A DNA stretch of 64,000 bases from Incurvaria masculella (Eukaryota; Arthropoda; Insecta; Lepidoptera; Incurvariidae). The notes beneath the pieces are model-generated. The model had not been told where the DNA came from. It did not search any database and saw only the letters and a program-made list of their open reading frames with translations. This document shows positions 56,501 through 64,000 of the stretch, piece after piece. The stretch is taken from positions 12,907,021 to 12,971,020 of the forward strand of contig OX335642.1 in NCBI GenBank assembly GCA_946894095.1, written 5' to 3'. Every line of letters begins with the position of its first letter. Positions within the stretch are counted from its first letter, which is position 1. Both the position numbers and the translations under genes were made by a program.

Positions 56501-57273
56501 TCGAGCTCTCTCGAAACTAAATCTGAGTATATTTTCCAATTTACGAGTCTAAAGTTTGGATGCTTTGGAAAATTGTTTGCAGTCTCTTGATTGTTGTATG
56601 TGTTGTTGGCTAATAATATTTTTGTAATTGTTGGCAGGTGATAACTTCCGAGAGGGTCATCATGGACCGTCCAGTTACAAGACAATGCTAAAGAAGAAGA
56701 TACCATTGTGAGATCGAGTGCATTTGGCCGCCATCTACTGGAACCAACTGTTGTCACTTCACCGTTATTCAAAAGAACAAGATTGTTGTCATCAATTATT
56801 TCCAAAATGTCCCTTCCACGTGAATCAGTGTTATTGCATCCCCAAAAAGTGTGATGAGCATTAAAATCGCCCGCAATAATCGTTGGCTCAGAGATATTTT
56901 TTACTAATCTATCGAACTTACTTTTTGTGAAAGGTGGAGTACAATTCGGGGGACTGTATAAACTAACTATAGTTACAAATTTGTTGTTGTAAGATAATTT
57001 GATAGCTATATTTTGTATCGAGTTGTCACTTGTGGTGATAATTTTTGTGTAGCTTAGACTATTATGAATTAATATTGCTACTCCATTGTGTGAATTTCCA
57101 GAATCAGATCTTTCCAATTGATATCCTCTAAATTTACAACGTTGTTGTGGTTTTAACCAAGTTTCAGAAATTATTGCAATATGTATATCATTTTCATATA
57201 AAAATTGAGTGAGAATATGTCGATGACATAGCAAACTTTGCGCGTTCCATTGTACAACATTCAAAGTAGACAT
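53536..57273 (-). CDS. LINE ORF2: endonuclease, reverse transcriptase, RNase H (1245 aa)
   Basis: The enzyme that nicks the target and copies the element RNA at the nick. Seen in order: N-terminal apurinic-type endonuclease (VVQWNAQSL with N10, ISETWL with E37, IAGDFNAHH with D136/N138, SYHLP at 210-214); RT (SYRPVALTS, QFGFRRGRS, the motif A region, YRGTSQGGILSPLLF, catalytic LQFADD with D672/D673); RNase H (YTDGSK D958, TSEALA E993, ISDCMS D1017, HDSADYLAR D1073, a full D-E-D-D set); and CPHC-x8-H-x4-C near the C-terminus. The family normally has S-D-H in the last endonuclease motif; here it is S-Y-H. The start ATG overlaps the ORF1 stop (TAATG), suggesting translation by termination-reinitiation. 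No stop or frameshift. Confidence 0.95.
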   Translation of the reverse strand: MSTLNVVQWNAQSLLCHRHILTQFLYENDIHIAIISETWLKPQQRCKFRGYQLERSDSGNSHNGVAILIHNSLSYTKIITTSDNSIQNIAIKLSYNNKFVTIVSLYSPPNCTPPFTKSKFDRLVKNISEPTIIAGDFNAHHTFWGCNNTDSRGRDILEIIDDNNLVLLNNGEVTTVGSSRWRPNALDLTMVSSSLALSCNWTVHDDPLGSYHLPTITKILLANNTYNNQETANNFPKHPNFRLVNWKIYSDLVSRELEHFNFDNLNPIESYDSFCNILNAAIEKSIPKRKHSSTPNSTFRHSKPKLSVPWWNEKCSSAVENSRKAYATFKLNCNDENYIEFKRLQALKKLILKRERSESWQRLCESFNRYTPVSKIWNTIKKFNNTYQSNSHNTNHDWINDFLQKYTPDYVENQLHSINSSVPNNNENEYLTKYFTLQELKSALNSRRDTACGLDMIPYKMLRHLNHNSLVIFLNTLNKLWCTSIIPWEWKIDCLIPILKPNKSKDDANSYRPVALTSCIGKIFEQLIKQRLEFFIERNNILPSNQFGFRRGRSARESFSHLHLDISKAFSLNHDTVCVFLDVVGAFNNIDHFTLASILNSLGIPAKLINWIYNFLNGREVYVKYSNSLFGPRFSYRGTSQGGILSPLLFIIYIHKLNSKLGFDVNNLQFADDLVIYCSIGDRATTLTCINKAMENLYKYFTELNLDISPEKSKVVIFSKNKYKLKAEVFYNNTLLPVVETVKFLGIIFNSNLSWNSYVDGIADKALRSYNILRSLAGTYWGADPKILIMLFKSLIRSHFEYGFLCFSHHWKLIEKLEKIQNKSLRLITGAMMSTPIVSMQVECNIPPLRIRFKYLKLKFLLKLLSISNHPLFTKIQHLLSIPSDPSHHPYILRDFSNILHYKNEYEIQANFNFPCYLGKYDSKFYGIPIQIDENLECKEEFLEQISSYRGYRRIYTDGSKTVRGVGCAIYDETTKRGYGIKIPSSASIYTSEALAIQIALEFIEVQQHYTWIIISDCMSVHRALQNTKLDANTHYVIHQIRDKHFSLIQQGYEICFFWIRGHINLKPHDSADYLARTIADSNLNICHIKNVALPQSEFVAKIKQEIIHEWTEQWKMSNTGRWYAEINDLVGKTPWFNKTLPKRRKYYTTICRLRFGHCLFQSHLYRLNLIDTAVCPHCNLADQSLDHLFFHCCAFDEQREKLYKCLEITYKERDKIPLDLKKILSQPTNFEPIFLYIHETIESI

Positions 57274-58517
57274 TATATAACAGGTTTATTTTTTCTAATA
57301 GAGTCGTGAATAACGCTTTTTATGTTTTGCGCAGAGATAGGAGCCTCGCCAGTTTTGCTCATTGTTATAACTTTTACAATCATTTCGAGAAGTATGTTCA
57401 TTGCCTTTTCAGAGTTTAACAAATTATTCAGGATAGAGTCGACTGAATTTTCTTTATTCGTGTGTAATATTTGGTTATATTTTAGTTGCGTATTATAATT
57501 TTTTTCTGTTTGATCTGTGTTAGTGGTAGGTAAGGAAGGGAATGACTTTTCATTAAATAATTCATTGTATTGAACTTTTCTGGTTTTATTTTTGTTTTCT
57601 TCAATTTTCTTCTTTTTTATAGGGCATAACCCTGATATAGCGACATGATTACCTTGACAATTATAACAGGTAGCATTGGCATGCTCCGTAGAGCAATTTC
57701 TATAATTGTGCCCTTCGCAACTGCATATTGAGCACCTCTCTCCGTTTTTACAATATTTTGATATGTGCCCAAAGCGCAAGCATCGGAAGCACTGTTTTAA
57801 ACGGGGTATGTATTGAGCCACTCTAAATCTCCATAAGTTCATGTCAATATAGTCCGGTAGAGTATTTGATGCAAATGTAATGGAAATAGTAGGAGTGGGT
57901 TCTAGTTGGAAACCATTTTCATTCTTTACTTTACGCATGAATCTTCTTACTGATATAATTTTTTTTGTGCTTGTTATGTTGGTAAAAATTTTATGATTGG
58001 ATAAGTTGGTAGGGACCGAGGTGATGACACCAGTGGTTTCAGTTGCAGATGCAGGTATGGAAGCCTTAAGCTTGAATTGATCCAAAAAAGTTTTGTTACC
58101 GAGAGCTGCATTGGCTAGCTCTGGTTTTTCAAATATTGCGCCTATTTTGTATCGATTTATCCTCTTGAACTGTTTGATGCCCTTAATGTATCTTTTGAAA
58201 GAGTTTGATAAGCTCATAATATCTCTGTCTCCAATCGGCTTGTTAGGTTCTGTGCTTTCTATGAATACGATAAAATCCAGTGCTCCCGAATCCTCAGGGT
58301 ATGCACGGGTGTAGTCTTTAATGAAGAATGGTTGGTACTTATCGAGTGAATTCAATTTTGATGTAGTAGCTGTGGTGTTGATGTTGAGCTCAGTAGTTCC
58401 CGCCTGTTCCACAAGATCATCTTTTCCCGCCAAATTTTCACAGTCCGATAAATCGGACGAAAGTGACTCCTCTGGAGACCTCTTGTCTTCCTTTTTCCGT
58501 TTCCTCTTCGCCTTCAT
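57273..58517 (-). CDS. LINE ORF1: nucleic-acid-binding gag-like protein (414 aa)
   Basis: RNA-binding partner of ORF2 that packages the element transcript. The basic N-terminus MKAKRKRKKEDK is followed by an acidic/Ser-rich stretch (SPEESLSSDLSD), a central domain with SNSFKRYIKGIKQFKRINRY, and three zinc knuckles at residues 243-298: CFRCLRFGHISKYC, CSICSCEGHNYRNC, CYNCQGNHVAISGLC. I start it at the ATG at 58517. The frame stays open upstream to an ATG at 58664, but that codon lies outside the element, beyond the target duplication, so it cannot belong to the transposon's own transcript. The stop TAA shares its last A with the ORF2 ATG. Confidence 0.93.
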   Translation of the reverse strand: MKAKRKRKKEDKRSPEESLSSDLSDCENLAGKDDLVEQAGTTELNINTTATTSKLNSLDKYQPFFIKDYTRAYPEDSGALDFIVFIESTEPNKPIGDRDIMSLSNSFKRYIKGIKQFKRINRYKIGAIFEKPELANAALGNKTFLDQFKLKASIPASATETTGVITSVPTNLSNHKIFTNITSTKKIISVRRFMRKVKNENGFQLEPTPTISITFASNTLPDYIDMNLWRFRVAQYIPRLKQCFRCLRFGHISKYCKNGERCSICSCEGHNYRNCSTEHANATCYNCQGNHVAISGLCPIKKKKIEENKNKTRKVQYNELFNEKSFPSLPTTNTDQTEKNYNTQLKYNQILHTNKENSVDSILNNLLNSEKAMNILLEMIVKVITMSKTGEAPISAQNIKSVIHDSIRKNKPVI

Positions 58518-58640
58518 CTTCTCGACCGGTTTTCCGCGAAGAAAGACCACAAACAAACGAATTGGCAAATAAAAACTCGATAGCAAAAAAATCTCGACTT
58601 GTTCGGATTCCCGCCAAAACCGAACTCCCGGATCGGAATC
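58518..58640 (-). promoter_or_regulatory. LINE 5' UTR, presumed internal promoter
   Basis: 123 nt from the element's 5' end to the ORF1 ATG, starting GATTCCGATCCGGGAGTTCG. LINEs of this group carry an internal RNA polymerase II promoter here. No specific motif verified. Confidence 0.5.
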
Positions 58641-58653
58641 TACCCCGTTATAC
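58641..58653. repeat. right target-site duplication of the LINE
   Basis: TACCCCGTTATAC, identical to 53411-53423. The following bases are GCTAAGTACATTAG. Confidence 0.95.
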
Positions 58654-58866
58654 GCTAAGTACATTAGTGCAGACCCGTGTCGATTATTTTAAGTCGATAC
58701 TCTTGGGGTAAAGAAAAACTCAAGACGGTTTGTACACACTTTCAAAACTAACATGCCGCTCTGCCTACAAAATAGGCGAAAAATCAGACTGCACTCTTTC
58801 AAAATGTTTCATATATAAGAAATTCCAATAATCTCGGCCGCCTAATTCGAAGTTATTGGCCTGAGG

Positions 58867-59080
58867 CCCTAATACGAGTTACAAATCACTTTCCGAAATT
58901 TCGCTAAGCTCTTCGTTTCCGCAGGCTTACACCAATTACAGGAATTTGAGGGATACACTAAATCGCCCGTCCATGGATTTTAATATTTGTGTTGAAATAA
59001 TACAAATATTTTGAAAATATGTGTCCACAGTAGTCGAAGAGCTTAGCGAAATTTCGATAAGTGACTTGTAAATCTTAGGG
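58867..59080. mobile_element. 214-bp MITE with ~45-bp TIRs starting CCCTAA
   Basis: Left CCCTAATACGAGTTACAAAT, then GAAATTTCGCTAAGCTCTTC; the right end on the complement gives CCCTAAGATTTACAAGTCAC, then GAAATTTCGCTAAGCTCTTC. The ~22 innermost bases of the arms are identical. No ORF. No clear target duplication. Confidence 0.7.
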
Positions 59081-59426
59081 TAACTCTGTAACTATAGGGT
59101 CTGTGTCTGTTTATATCTTATGGCAGATGGAGATGACAGTTTCTAACCAGACGCAATCATATCCAGTATGACCTAAGCTTATTAATTTAATTTGGGTTTC
59201 ATTCCTGATCTACCCTAGCTTACCCCTCCGAAGTAGCAGCGCGATGATATTTATGAATGCAAAACGATTGAGATATCTAAACTGGAGTGGAAATTATGAA
59301 AAAAAATTTACAATAGAACTTAACAATTAAAAAACATAAGCTATAATAAGCTAATTTCACAATATATATCATAAATAATTTTATGATATATTTTTTTAAT
59401 GTTGAGGTTGGATATTAGAACATAAT
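59081..59426. other. no supported gene
   Basis: AT-rich, anonymous. Confidence 0.3.
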
Positions 59427-59541
59427 CAGTCGTATTCAGAGAGGGCGGACTAACTTTATTGCCGGACTAAACCGGTTTTTTATGGATAGTCCGGTGCTAA
59501 TCCCGTAATAAGTTTCGACAGGTTCACTCTGAATACGACTG
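59427..59541 (-). mobile_element. 115-bp MITE, CAGTCGTATTCAGA ends, copy 2
   Basis: Begins CAGTCGTATTCAGAGAGGGC and ends CACTCTGAATACGACTG. Its complement aligns with copy 1 at 47721 (CCTGTCGAAACTTATTACGG, TAGTCCGGCAATAAAG, GTTAGTCCGCCC). AAT occurs on both sides and may be the target duplication. Confidence 0.7.
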
Positions 59542-62439
59542 AATGACTTCTTTTATTATTTTAAGACTACCATACGATTGACTCTGTTACGGTGACACAG
59601 TTACGGTGCAACCAATTAAGATATCGTAATTCGATAGGCATGTGGTACAAATACTCAAATCAAGTTGCGAGTAATCCGATTATCAAGGTAACGAGAGCAA
59701 ACGCAGAAAAAAAAACTTTACATTTCAATTAAGTATTAGACAAGATAAACATCAGTGGCCTACAGTAGGATTTGGTCAACTGGTCATGTCAAGGTGACAA
59801 CGAAAAGTTATTTCGACCTATTAAAACATCATTATTTTCCTCCATAAAAGGAAGGTCAGTTTCAAGGCATGCACTACTTAAAATGACGTAATAGAATTGA
59901 TGGCACATATTTGATCAACATTATTTGATACGGACGGACACACCGCATTCAGGCGTCATATGAGCGGCTAGTAGCAACTAGTAGAATTGTAAGCTTAACG
60001 AATTGCCGGTCATTTTAAATTATTTAGAAAACAAGTCATGGCGCTAAAGAGATGTGAAGTTGTCGATAAAATTAACTAATCGTCGATGTCGATTTTCTAA
60101 CATCTTGAGATTTAAGATCTAATATGGAAGTGGAGCTGGTAAATCATTAGAAGATTCAATATTGTATTTTATTGTATTGTTTATTTATCACCCATAGACA
60201 GTACACTGTGAAGTAATCACATCAATTCTTAATTAGTGCACTCAACATGGGTATAAGTTCAGAAATCCAATAAACTTCAAGGAAAAAATTTTTTCGGACT
60301 TTAACCAACATTGGGCTTTCACCGTAAAATATATATTTCAGCAATATTCAACATCTTTGTCGCCGACCTGGTTTCACAAATATTTCATCTTTAACTGATT
60401 TCCTACTCGCTGTTGTGCAAACCGGCCATAAATCAAACAAGGAGACGAAAAGAGTAGTACACATTAATGATACAATTCTGTGGCACTGGTCGGGTAGTTA
60501 AAGCTGCAGGATAACGCAAGGGAGTCCTGAGTTTTATTCTCCCTGGCATGCACCTCTTTCTACCTGGCAGGTTAGTTAGGGTATAAGATTAGTGTAGGAA
60601 CACCCAATTTCCTTTTTCATTCGGGGTAGGTATATGTTTGTGGGGTGAGCCCACCCGGGTTCGTATGTATTTCATGTAAATTTCAATGTTACTCTGCTCA
60701 AAAGGATAACCCTGGCGCGGCAATTGATCACTTCAAAACTTCTGTGTAATAAACTGCATGACCAACTTAATGTGATTGTAGAAAAACAAGTATAGAAAGT
60801 TAATGATTTCACAAAATTATGATCATTGAACATAAGATTAAATGTTATTATGTACTTTTCTTAAGATCAGATTAATACAATTATTATGAAGGCGTAAACG
60901 GATTCTATGAAATAAAAGTATAGAGCTGTATCCAAGTACAGCTAGCTAATCATGACGTATGAGAACACTATTAAAAAATAAAGTAAATTCCGTCTGAAAG
61001 AGCTTTCGCAAGAGACACCTGTCAGAGCAAAATCAAGAGTACTAAGATCATAGTCATGGTAAACAAAATATTCACGTGATAATGATAACGAGTGTGCATT
61101 TATTTATCTTCGTCAAAACAGATAACAATCACGCTAAGACGGCAGTATTTAAATAGTCAGGAGTAAATTAAGTGATTGTTTAAAATGTTAACTAATTAAA
61201 ATATCGATGAGCGTCGAAGCCTAAAAATCATGGATTATTTATTTTCTAGTTAACGGTATGCACTTACTAGTGTTGACATTTATGCATACGATGATTCGCG
61301 AACACACTGTAGTAATAAATTAAACAGTTTATTATTTAAACATTTTATAAACCAATTTCAAAACAACAAATAGGAGTGAGTAAATTCCAAAAGGGTTAAT
61401 TCTGTTAAAAAAAGCTTATATACTAACATAAAAAAATGTGGTAGAAGCATTTTAACCAGGAGTAAATAGGTTACTTAGACTTTTAGTCAAATATCTGCGG
61501 TGGCTCTGCCAAGATTAAACTACCATTGCCTTTAAATATAATTGTATGTCTGACAAATTACATACATACCTTCACGCCGCTTTCCCGGAGGGGTAGGCAG
61601 AGATGATAGAGCGCCATACGATACGATTACAGCACAACATTATTATCGTAAAAAAAAATCTTCCATGTAATACAACATTACGTACACATATATTTCTTTT
61701 ACAGGAATTTCAATTCATATCATTCGATTCCGAATGGTACAATTCAGACGTACAGTAGGCGCAAATCTTTAATGCCGCTCGATCGCTAGGCTTGCGCATG
61801 TACAGTCAAACTAAGTGTACAATTTAAATGTTTTAACGAATATAGTATTCACGCACATAAGCACAAGTTAACACAAGTAGAATCAACCGTAAAGCACAGT
61901 AGAATCAATACATTAGTTAAGAAAAAACAAATAACTCATTCAAGAAAAGAGGAAAACCGCGATATGTTTGCATTCTGGTTCATTTCCAGCCTCGCAGTAT
62001 GCTTATAAAGTAGTTCTTTTTTGCAAATTTATTTCTTTAATAAATTGCTACACGGTTGATTATACTCACATATCTACGAAGTAGTCACATACTAAAAAGT
62101 ATAAGAAGTATATTTTATTAATTCCAAGGATTTTTAAACAACGTTTTTATATATTTCTACAAACATACAGAGTCATGAAGTATTATTCAATTAAATTAAT
62201 ATTTGCGATGAATACAAGAAAACATATTTTCACTCCTTTTTATGAAGGATCTTTTTTAATTTTTTTCCATCAATTTAATCCGACTTGTCCTCTAGTTCTC
62301 AATTAGACGAGTTATTTTTATTATATTAGAGCTAGAAAAATTTTACTTCACGAACTAAACACTACATAACTGTAGGTACCGAAAATATTATAATTAAACC
62401 ACAAGATCCACTACCTAACTATTTAATTGAGTGTACAAA
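59542..62439. other. no supported gene
   Basis: AT-rich. 61568-61640 (CGCCGCTTTCCCGGAGGGGT, AGGCAGAGATGATAGAGCGC) is one arm related to the foldback at 14687. No exon, RNA gene or further repeat recognised. Confidence 0.35.
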
Positions 62440-62600
62440 CCCCCCCCCGCTCCATAGACAGAGCGGGGTTTGTTGGGATGGCCGCGGGGAAGGCGCGGGC
62501 GCAAACAAGCGGTTGCTAGGGTAACGAGGTGGCGTGGGGGGTGGGCCATCATTTTTCCCGCCCCGCGCCCCGCACGCACACCGCGCTGACCTAAAATTCG
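62440..62600. promoter_or_regulatory. GC/CpG-rich island with an RFX X-box-like palindrome, candidate promoter
   Basis: GC-rich block (CCATAGACAGAGCGGGG, GGCCGCGGGGAAGGCGCGGG, CCCGCCCCGCGCCCCGCACG) in AT-rich surroundings. GTTGCTAGGGTAAC at 62512-62525 matches the RFX X-box arrangement (GTTGCY, 2-nt spacer, GGTAAC). No TATA box noticed and no recognisable first exon follows. The 95-aa minus frame across it is compositional. Confidence 0.35.
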
Positions 62601-62702
62601 GCTACTGCGCAGGTATATACAGCGGCATTCAAGTTTTGCGCCTGCTGTACCAACAAGTTTTTTGACGTTAAGAGGGTATATTTTTCGTATCTGCCCATAC
62701 AA

Positions 62703-64000
62703 AAAAGTAAAGCTATTTCCTACTGCATTTCTAAAGGAATTTCCTTTAAATTATGCCAACATGATCATATAACCATTACGTAGTCGTCTATGCTTTTTAA
62801 TTGTATCTAATTTATTGGAACATTAAATGCTTAATATGAACCATTTTGAATCAAAAAGTATGCCAAACCAAACTGTTTTTAAAAAAATATTTATGAAAAC
62901 ATAAGGAGGCTAGGATATAAAAAAATGTTTAAAAAAATATTATTAAATTGGACATGTTTCGACGTACAATCTTGAGGGTAGCTGCGCGACATTTTTGTAG
63001 GTAAACAATGGGCGTTTAAATTTTAAAATGTGGGCTCTTAAATACGCATCGACTGCAGCACATCACTAGCTCGCGAATCGAGTCCACGGGCCAAGTAAGG
63101 CGACCGTGACCCCGAATTGAAGCAGTGGCGTGAAATGAAACTTATCGATAAAAGGGCAAGATCGGTTTTGGTGTGTCAACACATCCATCGATATTGTGAC
63201 GATTTGCACGACTGGGTTTTTCTATTTATTACACTACTGTACGATTGTATGAAACGAACACACGTGTCATATCACGTATCATCACATAAGGTGATGAATG
63301 AAAAAGTATCTGATCGATTCATTGTAAGTGAGACCAAGCTGATTTGAAAAGAGTTTATGCATTCATATACCGATTGATCAATATTTTCATTGAAGTTTTT
63401 CGTTTGCAGGAAACATTGAAAATTCGGCGTTTACAGCACAGGAATGCACCGGCCCATATTTAGTACGACACCTTCGTTTATTCATAAAAGGAAAAAAACA
63501 CGTGTACATTGCGAAGTAGCTAAAGTTTAACATGTGTTTAAATTTGAATCCTTGTAAAACTATTACGAAACTAAACAATGTGTATCGAATTATTGATATA
63601 TCTGACATGGTTACCATGGTTACATTCTATAAATTATTGTAATATTCATTGATTAATCTAATACATTGTATTTAAGTTTATATAACCTTATATGAAAAAT
63701 GGCGATGGATTTTTACACTAGAATAATTTAGATTAGATTACCTATTACTACAGAATAAGATGTCATAATGGCAGTCAAGAGTTTGCTCTCCACCTCTCCG
63801 CAGTAGTTATTCTATCAACCATTTCAAACAAGTTTTCAAATATCAAAGAAAAATAATTGACAAAACCAGCGAAAAAAATCAACTAAAACTGAGCATGACT
63901 TATTCGTTTGTGGACTGAATCATGGAGTGCCAAAACCAAAAGTTTCGAATATCAGAGAATTTTTAATTAAGTGTTCAACATCCTGAATATTTTACTAAAA
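62703..64000. other. no supported gene
   Basis: AT-rich to the window end. Two ~76-aa frames (63117-63347 plus, 63387-63617 minus) have no domain. GGTTACCATGGTTAC at 63609-63623 is a near-palindrome. Confidence 0.3.

Larger units (their letters stand above)
53424..58640 (-). mobile_element. complete I-group non-LTR retrotransposon (LINE)
   Basis: A 5217-bp element bounded by a perfect 13-bp target duplication and ending (minus strand) in a 17-nt poly(A) at 53440-53424. The order is 123-nt 5' UTR, ORF1 with three CCHC knuckles, a TAATG stop-start junction, ORF2 with apurinic-type endonuclease, reverse transcriptase, RNase H and a C-terminal Cys/His motif, then a ~95-nt 3' UTR. Both ORFs are uninterrupted. 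An RNase H domain plus three knuckles points to the I superfamily (I, Nimb, Loa and relatives); I cannot choose a clade. The intact state and perfect duplication indicate a recent insertion. Confidence 0.92.

Noticed and set aside
53411..58653. LINE as a chimeric or assembly-joined sequence
   Set aside because: The perfect 13-bp duplication, the poly(A) tail and uninterrupted ORFs argue for one genuine insertion.

Overview
The window is eukaryotic, AT-rich, repeat-dominated nuclear DNA, most probably from a moth or butterfly (Lepidoptera). Supporting signs are a short (CCTAA)n tract (the insect TTAGG telomere motif), at least seven copies of an interspersed repeat bounded by GGCCAAGTGCGAGTCGG and GGTACGGAACCCTAAAA, a mixture of RTE, I-type, CR1/Jockey-like and Penelope-like retroelements, rolling-circle elements, and several TTAA-targeting MITE families. 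I found no host protein-coding gene that I can support; the window reads as intergenic or intronic DNA built from nested transposable elements. Family names are assigned from remembered motifs, without database searches.

Layout. 1-5150: a broken cluster of retroelement fragments: RTE pieces in both orientations, one interrupted by a CR1/Jockey-like LINE, a Penelope-like RT and another LINE remnant. 5344-5763: three tandem units with an exact 140-bp period. 6368-9164: three copies of one TTAA-flanked MITE. 9614-17007: SINEs with different 5' heads, two tandem rolling-circle (Helentron/HINE-like) elements and foldbacks. 19590-20690: a SINE split by an 861-bp terminal-inverted-repeat (TIR) element that itself carries a third repeat. 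22696-25203: a tandem amplification of a Helitron-derived unit followed by a Helitron with clear TC and CTAG ends. 33025-34678: an apparently identical 827-bp tandem duplication. 37431-38155: a SINE split by a TTAA MITE. 39920-41083: a third HINE-like copy. 42160-52240: more SINEs, a LINE remnant, a TTAA MITE with ~62-bp TIRs, a Harbinger-like remnant and an RTE 3' fragment. 53424-58640: a complete, apparently intact two-ORF LINE of the RNase H-bearing I group. 58641-64000: two MITEs, then mostly anonymous AT-rich DNA with one GC-rich island (62440-62600) holding an RFX X-box-like palindrome.

Most striking points. (a) One SINE superfamily whose copies share a ~250-bp body and A-tail but carry at least three unrelated heads: a 5S rRNA-like head, a tRNA-like head and a third head. 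(b) The intact LINE, with a perfect 13-bp target-site duplication (TSD), a poly(A) tail, a TAATG stop-start overlap between its ORFs, and a Tyr in place of the usual Asp in the endonuclease S-D-H motif. (c) A GC-rich module shared by two different rolling-circle families. (d) At least three unrelated TTAA-flanked MITE families in one 64-kb window.
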